Shown: positions 30,195 through 41,297 of the stretch, one piece after another
Numbering within the stretch: position 1 is the stretch's first letter
Layout of the letters: every line of letters starts with the position of its first letter
Source: STC-113 sp964553745
GTDB lineage: Bacteria > Patescibacteriota > Gracilibacteria > BD1-5 > UBA2023
Assembly: GCA_964553745.1 (NCBI GenBank)
Contig: CAZKLD010000002.1
Span: forward strand, 1-64,000
Length of the DNA: 64,000 nucleotides
Direction: 5' to 3'
Position numbers and translations under genes: made by a program
Notes under the pieces: generated by a model
What the model was told of the DNA's origin: nothing
Databases searched by the model: none
What the model saw: the letters and a program-made list of their open reading frames with translations, nothing else

Positions 30195-30225
30195 AAAACC
30201 TCTTTTAAAAAAAGAGGTTTTTTTG
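30195..30225. terminator. Bidirectional terminator-like hairpin
   Basis: AAAAACCTCTTTT / AAAAGAGGTTTTT stem; with A and T tails on both sides. On the minus strand it would follow the GGDEF gene. Confidence 0.8.
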
Positions 30226-30237
30226 TGATTATCGGAA

Positions 30238-31386
30238 TTATGATTTGTTTTTCGTCACCTGCACGACATCGCATATCTGTTTCAATATGGCGGATGAGGA
30301 GGCATTCTTAACTATCTGGACCAATAGCTCATTGAAAATTCATGGATCCTTTATCGATGCTATCTTGCGCGCAAGCCTGTAGATCTGAGAATTTTCGCTT
30401 TTCTGCTTATACATCTGCTCATCGGCCATATTTATCCTATCTATGAGCGGCTTACCCTCTTCATAGGCTCCATAACCCATAGAAACATGTATCGGAAATG
30501 CTCTCTTTTCATTCAGCATTTCCAGACTCTTATTTATCCTCGCCATGATTTTCTCGATGATATACACCTCCGGCGAATCTATGAGAAGCAGGAATTCGTC
30601 TCATCAGTCCCTGCAAGCCTTATCATTTATTCAGAGTGAAGTCTTGAGGATTACTCATAATTGCTCCAATACGATATCTCATTCAGTGTGTCCGTAAGTG
30701 TCATTGACCATCTTGAAATCATTTATATCGATCTTTATTATCGAATATGGCCGTTTTTCGCCTGCATCGGAAATATATTTTGAATTATGCAATCCTGTTC
30801 TAGGATCCTGATACTTCGATTCCAATACATTCAGCTTTGCTTTGATCAAATCTGCGAATCAGATTGTGAAAATAGCATTCAGAGTGCGGATATGCTTCTC
30901 AAAATATCTCTCTTTCATATAGAAGCAGAGGATGAATCCGTGGATGCAGATTGCAGCCTTCGAGCCGACTCCGCGCCCCCTAATGTTAGTCATGAGGATA
31001 TCTTGCCTGTTTATGGCTTGCCTTTCATTATGATATTCCTTGTCGCTTAGGTCATTTAAGAAAATCTTTTTCGGATAAGTATGGTGGTCGCCCTGATACA
31101 GTACCAGAGAATTGTCAAATGGCTGATGCTGATAAATGCACATGCTTATAGTGGGATGGGTAGAGGCAAAAAAATCGAGCACACTCTCAAATAAGTCATA
31201 AGGCTCGTTGAAATCTTTTTGGCTTATCCTAGTATTGAGTTGCTGGAGCGTTCATTTTCATAAACCTATGAATTCAAAAAAATTAGAGCGTATCACCTCT
31301 TTTAAAGTATGCAGGTAATACATGAATTCCTTATCAAGCTGAAAACTCTTCAGATTATTATTGATTCTAAATGAATTGTTGTTCAT
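30238..31386 (-). CDS. GGDEF-domain protein (putative diguanylate cyclase)
   Basis: 382 residues. The N-terminal 210 residues form a sensor-like domain (GAF-like size, with IHGFILCFYMKERYF) and no membrane helix. The GGDEF domain carries RDGGDEFLLLI near residue 261, with both glycines as UGA, plus DINDFKMVNDTYGH. All active-site residues are present, so it should make cyclic di-GMP. No PilZ domain or EAL domain is visible in the window, so the effector is elsewhere; the type IV pilus is the obvious candidate target. Confidence 0.92.
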
Positions 31387-31529
31387 GCGGATGAAATTAA
31401 TTGATCGGAGGTATTATATTGCATTACCGTCATAATGTAAAGCAAATAGCGTTCGAAATCCCAAAAAATCACTTGAAAAATATCTTAATTAGTACATAAT
31501 GAATTAAGTTAATCCTTAAAAATGCGATT

Positions 31530-31991
31530 ATGTCAATTTTTAAGCATGATAAACCTATCCTGGAAGCCAAAAATGGATATTTCTGGCATATCTCACTTTT
31601 CACCCTCTACCCGATACTGTATATCGTCATCGTTTCGTATCTCTATTCCCGCGGAATCATAATATCTGACATTTCATTTCTTGATTTCTCGCTGCTAGTC
31701 CTATCGACATTCAGAGTTACGAGATTATTTGTCTATGACCATATTACGGATTTCATCAGGGATTACTTATCGACATTCAACACATGACTCTGAAAGAGCT
31801 TATCCGAATTGATAAATTGCCCTTGGTGCACAGCGGTCTGGGTCGCTATGTTCCTCGTATTCCTGTATGCGCTTACTCCCCTCTCATGGCTATTCTTGCT
31901 TATACTTGCCGTTGATTGAGCTGTATGATTCCTCCAGGTAGCTTATAAGTCCGTGGCCAGATGGTGAGATTCTTTCAAACAATCCAAATAA
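31530..31991 (+). CDS. DUF1360-like membrane protein
   Basis: 153 residues with about four membrane helices. The family core is visible: FSLLVLSTFRVTRLFVYDHITDFIRD, then a LINCPWCTAVWVA motif with a CxxC pair, and a C-terminal hydrophobic pair of helices. DUF1360 proteins are small membrane proteins of unknown function (one is a Bacillus spore protein). The next gene starts 23 bases downstream on the same strand. Confidence 0.8.
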
Positions 31992-32014
31992 TTTATAATT
32001 TAATCTTTTATCCT

Positions 32015-32410
32015 ATGAAAACGCTAAGATGAAATATGATTATGGTCGGAAGGGCTATATTCTGATTATGACTGCTTTCTTTCGCATACATACATTTTAC
32101 AAACGCACAAGCCTTGGCTTGATTTGTGCCAGGATACTTCCCTAATCCTGTATTTTGGGTATATTTTGTCTGAGCATGTCTCGGACTTGCATGAATAAGC
32201 TTCATAATAAATAAGGCGACTATTATTTCCTGAATAGGAATAGCTGTAATGCTCCTCATATTCATCATAATCCTGCATATCCCATCGCTCGCTCAGAATC
32301 CGGGAGCCTTAACCAATCTCCTTAAAGATCTGATAATCGCAGGCTGAGCACTTATGATAGCCTGAATGGACGCATGAGACGCTACAGAAATGAAAGCCAA
32401 GAAGAGATAA
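32015..32410 (+). CDS. DoxX-like small membrane protein
   Basis: 131 residues with four membrane helices: RAIFGLGLLSFAYIHF, FWVYFVGACLGLAGISFII, a VMLLIFIIIL helix and a last glycine-rich one (LIIAGGALMIAG). The four-helix layout and the first-helix 'FxxxGxxHF' type pattern fit the DoxX/DUF6041 clan. Function in this clan is poorly known (membrane-associated redox or detoxification in some cases). Co-directional with the DUF1360-like gene and followed by a terminator. Confidence 0.7.
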
Positions 32411-32440
32411 TCCTTCCTTCCAAAGCCTATGTTCAATTTA

Positions 32441-32472
32441 AAAACAGTCCCGATTCTCGGGACTGTTTTTTG
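32441..32472 (+). terminator. Rho-independent terminator
   Basis: AAAACAGTCCCG / CGGGACTGTTTT stem with a T tail. Confidence 0.93.
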
Positions 32473-32482
32473 CGCTTGATAG

Positions 32483-33757
32483 CTAAATTTGTGATAATAT
32501 CTTATCGTTCTCGTATTTGAGCATTCTGCCTATCTCTCATCATTGCAGATTCGGGTATTTCTCCATTATATCATTTCAATTCAGGAATTTTACATCCTTG
32601 AGCCTCTCTTTGAAATCATCATACATCTTCTGCAGCCTTGGGCCGCATTCGGTATCTGGCGGATCTTTTCATAGATTATCAGCAGTATAGAGATATATGA
32701 GATCCTGGAAATTTTCATTCATCATGAATCTGTATCTCTTCACTTTTTTCATATCCTCGATAGTCCCTATCCTTATGTGATTTTCTATGAGCCAGATTAT
32801 TTTTTTAAGAGAGTCCTTGCTGAAAAGGATTTGCTTTGAAATATAATCTTTGACGATTTTCACACCTTCGAACTCATGCTTATAATAATGGATATTCCCG
32901 CTTACATCGTATTTATAGGTCGAGTATTTCCCGATGTCATGCATCAATGTCGTCCAGTATATATCAGCGTCATGCAGATGGAAATGATTCAATTCGCCTA
33001 TTGCCATAATCGTATGTGTCCAGACATTTCATTCCATATGCATGATTTTCCCTCCGGGAGCTTCTCATAGATTGTCTATCTGGGGCAGGTAATGCCTGAA
33101 AAATCATATTCTCTTCAGGTCTTCAAGAGCCGAAATATTCGTCTTATCCAGAAGCATCTTATCTAGTTCCTGCTTTATCCTTTCTTTTGCAATTTGCGAC
33201 AATTGGGCCGATCTCTCAGTCAGTATCCTATCGTATTCTTCGCTTGCAGGATTCAGATGATATTTATTCTTCAGCCTCACATACCTCATAAGCCGCAATA
33301 TATCCTCATCCAATCTGGTATTCACGTCTCCCACGAACCTTATGATTCATTTTTTCAGATCCCTCATTCATCAGGTAGGGTCAATGTATTTTTTTTCCAG
33401 CAGATCATAGTATATGGCATTGAACGTGAAGTCCCTCCTCATAGCATCCTCTTCTAGAGAATCAGTGAAAATTACCTCAATCGGCTTTCTCTGATTCACC
33501 GAGCCGATATCTTTCCTGAATGTAGTGATCTCATATGATTCTCCTCACTCCCTTACGATCAGAGTTCAATATTTCGATCATATTTCTCACACGACCCTCA
33601 GCACGCTCCTTATCTCTTCGGGCCTCGCAGCAGTCGTCAGATCGATGTCGGCTCAGAAATTCTTCTTCAATATCGCATGAACATTATAAGACCCCACGAC
33701 ATAAGTCTTCCGACCTATCGCAGCCAACTTCCCCGCTATGATTTCCGCATTTTTCAT
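32483..33757 (-). CDS. cca: CCA-adding enzyme / tRNA nucleotidyltransferase with HD domain
   Basis: 424 residues. The nucleotidyltransferase motif is seen at the start (VVGSYNVHAILKKNFGADIDLTTAARPEE, in part). The usual GGAVRD is changed to GSYNVHA, but the catalytic DxD (DID) is kept. RRDFTFNAIYYD, GDVNTRLDEDILRLMRYVRL and the HD-type TTLMHDIGKY motif follow, then HKHEF-like KHEFEGVKI. It adds or repairs the CCA end of tRNAs. Monocistronic, convergent with the DoxX-like gene. Confidence 0.93.
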
Positions 33758-34000
33758 ATTTTTTTCTTTTTACCGGTTCTCACCCACCATTGTATACTGA
33801 TTGCCGCTAAACTCAAATAATTCTCAACCTCCTTTCTGCAAAGGAGGTGCCCGCTAGGGCGGAGGATTCTACTTTAATCATAAATCCCCCTTCACTTCCC
33901 CCTTTGTCAAAAGGGGGTCAATAATAAATCATCAATCATTAACCTCAAACAACCCCCTTTCTGCAAAGGATGTGCCCGCTAGGGCGGAGGATTCCCATAA
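33758..34000. repeat. Intergenic repeat block A (two 43-bp units plus C/G-rich arm)
   Basis: Two copies (33826-33868 and 33952-33993) of a unit starting AACCTCCTTT and ending GGGCGGAGGATT, each with an internal CTCC/GGAG hairpin. Between them is AAATCCCCCTTCACTTCCCC with a CCCCCTTT/AAAGGGGG hairpin (33882-33917). The same elements recur at 35395-35568. No gene is present. These are REP/MITE-like palindromic units. Confidence 0.85.
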
Positions 34001-34029
34001 AATAATCCCCTCATTTCTGAGGGGATTAT
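34001..34029 (-). terminator. Terminator of pilin gene 1
   Basis: ATAATCCCCTCA / TGAGGGGATTAT stem-loop downstream of the minus-strand pilin; identical copy at 35576. Confidence 0.88.
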
Positions 34030-34068
34030 CAATTTTAAGCTAAGCATGAAAAAATGCTTAAGTTGTTA

Positions 34069-34845
34069 TTAGTAAGGAGTAGTACCTCCGCCAGCAACAA
34101 CTCAACTATTTGTATTTTCCTTGCTCACGATTAGACCATCAGATTCAGATAGTGCAACATGATAGTTGGCTACTGAAGAAGATAGGTTAGCCGTACATCC
34201 TGATAGCTTGATTTTAGCCATATCAGCAGAAACTGAATCAACTTTACAGATAGCAGCAGAGTCAGCCTGAACGTAATCTCAAGTCTTGAATAGACCAATA
34301 TTTGAAGTTAGAGTTACAGTACCTGCAGTAGTAGTAGAATCTGAAGTTCCAGATGCAGTAGTGGAAGCAGCTCTTGCAGAGAAGTTACCAACTAGGAATG
34401 CTCCAGAAGTAGTAGTATTACCATTGTCATCATTTTCAAGTCTTGATGCAAGTTGGAAAGCTCATCCTACAAGAGAAGTGGCACCCATCTTATATGAAGT
34501 CTTAGTGAAAGGATCTTTGAAATCTTCAGCATTTACACCTAGTTGGCTGAAGTTGATTTCACCTGCTTCATAGCTAGCTGGAGATCAAGTACCTGCAAGT
34601 ACAACATTAGTAACCTTGCTAGATGTACCAGATACGAATGAAGTTAGAGCAGATCCGTTTGCTGCACCGATATTAACTTTTGATGCGATGTTGCTTAGGT
34701 CAGTTTTTCTCTTTGAGTCTCTAGCAGATGCTGATTGAGAAGAAAAAGATAGGAATGCTATAGTAGCAAGGATTGCTAGGATAACGATTACTACGATAAG
34801 TTCGACAAGGGTAAAACCTTTAGTCGTGTGTTTTCTCATATTCAT
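34069..34845 (-). CDS. Type IV major pilin (prepilin), copy 1
   Basis: 258 residues. Prepilin signal TTKGFTLVEL (cleavage after Gly) then the conserved hydrophobic helix VIVILAILATIAFLSF. The start ATG AAT ATG is chosen over the far-upstream ATG at 34908, since it leaves the typical short leader. Mature part is rich in Ser/Thr/Ala/Gly with repeated TTSG and TASGTS runs. The first half is nearly identical at DNA level to copy 2; the C-terminal half differs. Two cysteines near the C-terminus (ICKVDS, SGCTANL) suggest a D-loop disulfide. Probably the pilus subunit. Confidence 0.95.
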
Positions 34846-34990
34846 AATAAAAAAATTATAAAAAATAAAAATGTGAAGACGATTCTTGATGATTATCTCG
34901 TCTATCATTTATATTTAAACATAAATATATTATTATGTCAAATATATTTAAAGCAGATTTAAACTTGAATATGATTCGCCATCCTTTCCC
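34846..34990. other. Upstream region of pilin copy 1
   Basis: AT-rich sequence upstream of the pilin start with no gene; presumably holds the minus-strand promoter and leader. The standard-code extension to 34908 is not supported. Confidence 0.4.
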
Positions 34991-34994
34991 TGGC

Positions 34995-35304
34995 CTGTCA
35001 TTTCGAGCGTAAGAGATGAATCTCTTTAATGCTTAATTACATTCTGTCATTTCGAACGTCAGGGAGAAATACATTAATGGTTACGTCATCCTGGACTTGT
35101 TTCAGGATCCATCTCATTCACTCATTAATATGAATCATCGGTAAGGGATTTCTCATTCGCTACCGCTCTTTCGAAATGACAAATCATGCGCTGTCATTTC
35201 GAGCGTCAGGGAGAAATCCTTTAATCAAATATGCCAGATGAATGATGAAATCCACTTTGAGCGGTAAAGGATTTCTCATTCGCTACCGCTCTTTCGAAAT
35301 GACA
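34995..35304. repeat. Palindromic repeat cluster (TGTCATTTCGAGCG family)
   Basis: Five related half-elements: CTGTCATTTCGAGCG-type arms at 34995, 35044 and 35191, and reverse arms GCTCTTTCGAAATGACA at 35140-35181 and 35260-35304. Pairs 35044/35181 and 35191/35304 face each other and could fold into long cruciforms. They resemble the CGAAATGACAG repeats scattered in many bacterial genomes, and may be MITEs or REPs. No coding potential. Confidence 0.85.
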
Positions 35305-35335
35305 GGCTTTCTGTCATCGCCTACCATTATTCATT

Positions 35336-35572
35336 CCAACCCTCTTTCTACAAAGAGGGTGGCACACCAGTGACGGGTGATTCTTCATTACCCATAAATC
35401 CCCCTTCACTTCCCCCTTTGTCAAAAGGGGGCCAATAATAAATCATTAATCATTAACCTCAAACAACCTCCTTTCAACAAAGGAGGTGCCCGCAAGGGCG
35501 GAGGATTGTACTTTAATCATCCAACAACCTCCTTTCAACAAAGGAAGTGCCCGCAAGGGCGGAGGATTCCCA
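35336..35572. repeat. Intergenic repeat block B
   Basis: Begins with an AACCCTCTTT...AAAGAGGGT hairpin (35337-35361), then the same C/G arm as block A (35395-35430) and two 43-bp units (35465-35507, 35526-35568). It is the duplicated counterpart of block A, about 1.575 kb away. Confidence 0.85.
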
Positions 35573-35575
35573 TAA

Positions 35576-35604
35576 AATAATCCCCTCATTTCTGAGGGGA
35601 TTAT
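35576..35604 (-). terminator. Terminator of pilin gene 2
   Basis: Same ATAATCCCCTCA / TGAGGGGATTAT hairpin as at 34001. Confidence 0.88.
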
Positions 35605-35645
35605 GATTTTTAAGCTAAGTATGAAAAAATACTCAGATTTGAAGA

Positions 35646-36425
35646 TTAGTAAGGTTGGTATCCACCTGCAGCAACAACTGGATTAGCAAGACTTCCGTTT
35701 GCTCAGATTAGACCTGTAGACTCAGGAGCTTGTAGTTTCCATGCAGCTGCAGTAGCTGTAGGAGTACCAGTACATGAACCGATTTTGACTGTAGCCATAT
35801 CAGCAGAAACTGAACTAACTTTACAGTTTGTTGCAGTACCGTCAGTAACGTAGTCTCAAGTCTTGAATAGACCTACATTTCCTGTTAGAGTAATAGCTGT
35901 AGTAGTAGAGCTATAAGTTCCTGTTGCAGTATCAGTAGCTTTTCTTGCAGCATAGTTACCTACTAGGAATGCTCCAGAAGTAGTAGTATTACCATTATCA
36001 TCATTCTCTAGTCTTGATGCAAGTTGGAAAGCTCATCCTACAAGAGAAGTAGCACCCATCTTATATGAAGTCTTAGTGAAAGGATCTTTGAAATCTTCAG
36101 CATTGACACCTAGTTGGCTGAAGTTGATTTCACCTGCTTCATAGCTAGCTGGAGATCAAGTACCTGCAAGTACAACATTAGTAACTTTGCTAGATGTACC
36201 AGATACGAATGAAGTTAGAGCAGATCCGTTTGCAGCACCGATGTTGATCTTAGATGCGATGTTGCTTAGGTCAGTTTTTCTCTTTGAGTCTCTAGCAGAA
36301 GCTGATTGAGAAGAGAAAGACAAGAATGCAATAGTAGCAAGGATCGCAAGGATAACGATTACTACGATAAGTTCCACAAGCGTAAAACCTTTAGCCGAAG
36401 CTTTAGTGTATTTTTTCATATTCAT
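35646..36425 (-). CDS. Type IV major pilin (prepilin), copy 2
   Basis: 259 residues. Leader SAKGFTLVEL, hydrophobic helix as in copy 1, and a mature N-terminal half that is almost the same (SARDSKRKTDLSNIAS, then an FKDPFTKTSYKMGATSL block). The C-terminal half has diverged but keeps two cysteines and ends GYQPY, against TTPY in copy 1. Many glycines and the GFTLVEL Gly are GGN here, and others UGA. The pair arose by tandem duplication that also copied the 3' repeats and terminator. Confidence 0.95.
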
Positions 36426-36716
36426 ATATAGAAAAAATTATAAAAATAAATAAACGTCATGAGTGTGGTTTTTAATGGTTAACCCACCAGACGAAAAATA
36501 TTAAAGCATATAACTTTTATTATGTCAAATATTTTAATGACTTTTTTTGTTAAATGCCTCTGCATCCTATATAAAAAGATATTTTAATCAAATACCCTGG
36601 CTATTTTGAATATACGTGATTTTATATATTTCTCTTTTGTGAGCCATTTCGAATTTAAATAATCAAAATCACAATATAAAATTGCAAAATAGCAATGGCA
36701 ATATTCGTTTTATATA

Positions 36717-36787
36717 TTGCTTTTAAAAATAAAGTGTGCTATAATTGGTTAATGGGATACCAAAGGAGCCTCTTGGGCGCGGGGTAA
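36717..36787 (+). promoter_or_regulatory. Promoter and leader of the pilB operon, with a mini-ORF
   Basis: TTGCTT (36717-36722), 17-nt spacer, TATAAT (36740-36745). Just at the expected start site lies a closed 11-codon frame (36752-36787, ATG...TAA) encoding MGYQRSLLGAG, with a CCAA/TTGG hairpin inside. The octamer AATTGGTT (36743-36750) pairs with AACCAATT (36798-36805), flanking the leader. A control element is plausible but unproven. The gap 36426-36716 is AT-rich with no gene. Confidence 0.5.
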
Positions 36788-36814
36788 ACTAGAATATAAC
36801 CAATTAAGACGTTT

Positions 36815-38053
36815 ATGTTTGAACAAAAAACAAAAAACAAAGATACGTTCATGGCCATGGAGACAAACACCGATCTCGGTGATATTGTTTCATATACGAA
36901 TGAGCTTATCAATCTCGCTGTCAGCACAGGAGCTTCTGATATACATATAGAGCCGAACAGGAACTTTGTGTCAGTCCGTTTCCGTGAAAGCGGGGATTTC
37001 ATATATATAGATAAGATTTCATCAGACGAATACACCAAGCTTCTAGCCAGGATAAAGATTCTCGCAAGTCTCAGGATAGATGAGAAATTCCGTCCCCAAG
37101 ACTGAAAGATCGGATATACTATGGATACGACTTGAGAGATGCTCGACATACGTGTGAGCCTTTTGCCTATAGTAGATTGAGAAAAGGTTGTTATGCGTAT
37201 ATTAAGGCAAGATATGTCGCTCCTTAATCTTGATAAGCTGGAATTCCTAGACATCAACCTCCAAAAAATAAAAGAAACCTTAAAAAGCAGATACTGAATG
37301 ATCTTGGTTGCCTGACCTACGGGTTCCGGTAAATCGACTACCCTTTTCAGTGTCCTTAAGCATTTTAATCCCCTTGACCTGAATATATCAACCCTAGAAG
37401 ATCCGGTTGAGTACAATATACCATATATAAATCAGACCCAAGTCAGACCTGATATAGGATTTGATTTCGCATGAGGGCTTCGTACTCTTGTCCGTCAGGA
37501 TCCGGATATCATAATGGTATGAGAGATCCGTGATAAGGAGACTGCGATGCTAGCGATAGAAGCAGCGCTTACAGGTCACTTAGTTCTTTCTACAATACAT
37601 ACGAATTCCGCAGCCGGTACGATTCAGAGGCTGATAAATATGGGAGTAGAGCCATTCTTGATAACATCAGCTCTTAAGCTGGTAATTTCACAGAGGCTGA
37701 TAAAAAGGATTTGCAAAAAATGCGCAAAACCATACAAGATCACTGAAAAGGCACTTACAGCTAAACTAGATACTTACCTTGACGGAATAATTCCAGAGAA
37801 GACCGAAGCAGTCGATTTCTATAAATGAGATTGATGCGAAGAATGCACCTACACATGACACAAATGAAGACTATGAGTCCATGAAGTCCTTGTAGTGGAT
37901 GAAAGGCTGGATGATCTTATCCTGAATAAATCATCAGCGAACGAACTCGAAAAAAGAGCTACTGATTTAGGGATGGTGACAATAATGCAGGATTCTATCC
38001 TAAAAGCCGCGACAGGAAAAACATCTGTTGAAGAGGCGCTTAAACTCATATAA
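36815..38053 (+). CDS. pilB: Type IV pilus assembly ATPase PilB (short form)
   Basis: 412 residues: shorter than the roughly 560 of classical PilB because the N-terminal MshEN domain is missing. N2 domain ASDIHIEP; Walker A AGPTGSGKS (first Gly is UGA), Asp box STLEDPVEYNI, Walker B GGLRTLVRQDPDIIMVGEIRD, His box TGHLVLSTIHTN. The tetracysteine zinc site of PilB is kept (CKKCAKPY and CEECTYTG, with GDG before). It drives pilus extension. First gene of an operon with a phosphatase, pilC and pilT. Confidence 0.96.
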
Positions 38054-38069
38054 CATTAAATAAAGGAGA

Positions 38070-40040
38070 ATGTTCGGAGATTTTTTTAATCTTTTCAAAA
38101 ATAAGACACAAGAAACCGAACTTATCAATGATTTTGATAAGGCCCTTTATTTTATCCGGACTTATGAGAAGGCTGCTGATTACAAGACTGCCATCATGGC
38201 AACGAGAGAGCTTATCCTGAAGCATAAATCATGAATCAATTATTATGAAGAGAGTTTAAAGAGATTATACTCGCTCGAAGCATCAAACATCGATGCGGTA
38301 TCAAACGATGCCAGAGATAAGATAAAGAAAATCAAAGATTGACTAGATATATTGTATAAGAGGCTGGGTAAGCTCGACAGCCGCCTCCTAGAGCTAGAGA
38401 AGATTAAGTTCAAGGCTGATGAGAAGCTGAAGCTGAAAGTGGAGAATGAAAAGATCAAATTCCGAGCAAAAGAGATAAAAGAGACTTTATCCCGAAAGGA
38501 TTATACCAAGGCACTTCAGCAATGAAAGAAATTCGTATTCGATTTCCAATGAAACAAAGATGCCCTCAATCTTCTCCAGAAAATTCAGAGGATGCATGAC
38601 AAAGACAAGACTAGCAAAGAAAAAGAGAAAGCAAAAAAAGATCGTATCACAAAAACCCTCCAAGAAGCCGGAATCACCAATGTTTCCGTAGAAGAGAAAT
38701 CTAAAACATGGCTTTTCTGGGAAAATCTGAAGCTAGAAATCAAGGAAATGAAGAGGAAATGACACGAAAGGACGGACTATATAAAAAGGATGAAGACACT
38801 CAACTCCCTGGAAATGCTGCTCGCAAAGACGTGAAGCATCAACAACATCTCCAATCTGGATATGGAGAACATGGAGAAAGATTGAGTCTTCTCGGTCATC
38901 CATTCATGAACTGAAAAGGATATCTGAGATTTCGATACTTACGGATTTGATTTCTTCGGTAAGATTATCGGTAAGGACAAGATCATATGAGATACTTTCG
39001 GACATTATAAGACGATGACCAACAAAGTCATCTTCTACTTCTGAGATGCGACTGGCCACTGAGTCCAGGCAGGATTCACGGTAGCAATACTTTCTAAAAT
39101 TTTCTTTGAATTCACAAAAAACTACAAACAGCTTCAAGACCTGGTTTTCCAATCAAATAATTCCCTGAAAGAAAAAATCAAATGAAAATCATTCATAACA
39201 TGAATATTTTTCGAGTGGGATTATGCCAAAGGAAGCCTCAAGATGGTCTGAGCATGACATCCGCCGCTATATGTATACAGGAGGAAAGAATGAACAAGCG
39301 AGAAGATAATCCCAGGCTGACTTGCGCTCTGAGTAAGGAATATCCCGAATCTTGCTTCAATGAAGATAAAGGATATACCGCTTGAAAACGGTGATGTCAT
39401 ATTCGGATATACAGATTGAATCGTAGAGACGAAAAATGCAGAATGAGTCATGTACCTGCTGGACAGGGTCGAGAAATCCTTCACAAAGCATGCCAAACTA
39501 TTCCTCAGTCCCAAAAAGATTTATGAATGAGTGCTCGCGGATGTGAATAATTTCAAGTGAGGACTTGAATTCGATGACGACGTATCATTTTTCATCTTCA
39601 CGAGAAATACGAACAAAGATCTCATAGCAAACAAAGAAGAGCTCGAACAGATCCTCAAGGAAACCAATTCCAAGAAATCTCTCAAAGAGATCCAAATCAA
39701 AAAAAGGACCAAAGAAGAGATAATCGAAGAGCTTAAGCAAGAGAAACATGAGAGAGAGCTGAAGGTAAGATTGGAAAGGCTCGATAGATTGGCAAAAATC
39801 TGAGAATACCACAAGCTGAAGCAAGAAGTCCTCATGTATTACCGAGAAGGATTCATACACGACAAGATGAAATTCTATCTTGAAAAAGCCATCGCAAATG
39901 AGCAAAAAGTCATGATCATGAAGATGGAAGAGAAGCTGGACAGGAAATACAAGACTCTCATAGAGCTTTACAAGAAATGAGAATATGAGATAGTGGTTAA
40001 GGAAGCAATGGATGTAATTTTTAAAAACTGAAAAATATAG
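38070..40040 (+). CDS. PP2C/SpoIIE (RsbU-type) phosphatase with coiled coils, in the pil operon
   Basis: 656 residues. Residues about 90-240 are a long charged coiled coil. The phosphatase domain spans about 275-515: FDFFGKIIG, FGDATGHGVQAGF (about 324-336, metal Asp), AGHPPLYVY, FGYTDGIVETKN and EFDDDVSFFIF, all hallmark SpoIIE/PPM motifs. Another coiled coil (about 515-640) ends the protein. AAAGGAG overlaps closely before the ATG. The stop touches the ATG of pilC, so it is translationally linked to the pilus motor genes. It probably dephosphorylates a Ser/Thr-phosphorylated partner of the pilus machinery. No kinase is adjacent. Confidence 0.9.
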
Positions 40041-41261
40041 ATGTTCTGAAAAAGAAAATTTTTAGACATAAACTGAAATTTTGATTCTGCACCATTCATG
40101 CAGATTCTTCAGGACTCCCGACAATGCATAAAAACCGGGAAGAAGCCGTCCATGAAGATCAAAAGGGAAATCAATAATATCATAATCTGATGAATCGCCT
40201 GAAAAGAAATCTGGATGTTCGTCAATAAATTATGAAGTTTCTTGACGAGCTGAATCGATCTGAAGACATCTTTCTGAATCCTTACAAAACAAGTCAAGAA
40301 TCCAAAGCTTAAGCAGATAGTGAATGAGATCAGGTGAAATCTGAATCATTGATTGTCTATTTCCGATACGCTTAAACAATATGCAAAATATTTCGATCCG
40401 CTCATCATCTCACTCATAGAAGTCTGAGAGAAAACGTGAAATCTCCCTAGGGTTCTTCTGGAATTGGACAAGAAACTGCTCGATTCCATAGAGCTCAGGT
40501 CAAAAGTGAAATGAGCCCTGATTTATCCGGTCATCCTGATATTCATCACATTAATGATGGTAATATTCATGCTGACTTTCATCTTGCCGAAGATTACATG
40601 AGCTTTCCAGAAGACATGAGTCGAGATGCCTCCGCTTACGATGTTCATGATCCACATTTCCGATTTCTTCCTGAATCATTACATACTCATCATAGTTTGA
40701 CTCATTGCGTTTTTTGCATTTTTCATGGCATTCAGGAGCACTCATACATGAAAACTGGTACTTTGATCGATAATGCTCAAGATTCCGGTATTCTGATTCA
40801 TAGTAAAGCAATGAAACGTGATACTTTTCATCAATTCGCTCAGTCTGCTTCTGGATTCATGAGTGCTTGTGCTTGAGGCGCTAGAAACCACTGCAAATGT
40901 AGTCGGCAATATCCATTACAAGAAAGACATAATCAGAGTCAAGAATGAAGTAGAGACCTGAATCAAGCTGTCCAATGCAATGTGACTCAATATCAGCTGA
41001 CAGGATATGATTTTCAAGAACGATTACTTCCCTGAAGATCTAGTTCATATGATAAGCATCTGAGAGGAGACGGGTACCATCGGCCGCTCGGTGGAAAAAG
41101 TCTGAATCAATTATTCAAAAGAGCTCAAGAGATATATTTCGAATCTGATGACCATGCTAGAGCCATTCATCATAGTATTCGTCTGAGCCTTGGTATGAAC
41201 CATAATCGTCGCGATAATGCTTCCGCTCTTCAATCTTACGAAGGTCGCATGAAAAATGTAG
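40041..41261 (+). CDS. pilC: Type IV pilus inner-membrane platform protein PilC
   Basis: 406 residues, the family length. Two GspF/T2SSF domains are seen: SFLTSGIDLKTSFGILTKQ, PLIISLIEVGEKTGNLPRVL, ALIYPVILIFITLMMVIFML in the first half, and LLLDSGVLVLEALETTANV, LVHMISIGEETGTIGRSV, MLEPFIIVFVGALVGTIIVAIMLPLF in the second. It couples the extension and retraction ATPases to the pilin. Starts directly on the previous stop codon (TAG then ATG). Confidence 0.97.
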
Positions 41262-41297
41262 GAATGGTAAAAAAAATGTATCCTTAAACTTAGAAAA

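Noticed and set aside
33826..35568. CRISPR array
   Set aside because: Repeats are palindromic, irregularly spaced and few; no spacers of regular length and no cas genes.
40511..40876. His-rich plus-strand frame of 121 residues inside pilC
   Set aside because: An out-of-frame reading of pilC; its His content comes from shifted Ile/Met codons of membrane helices.
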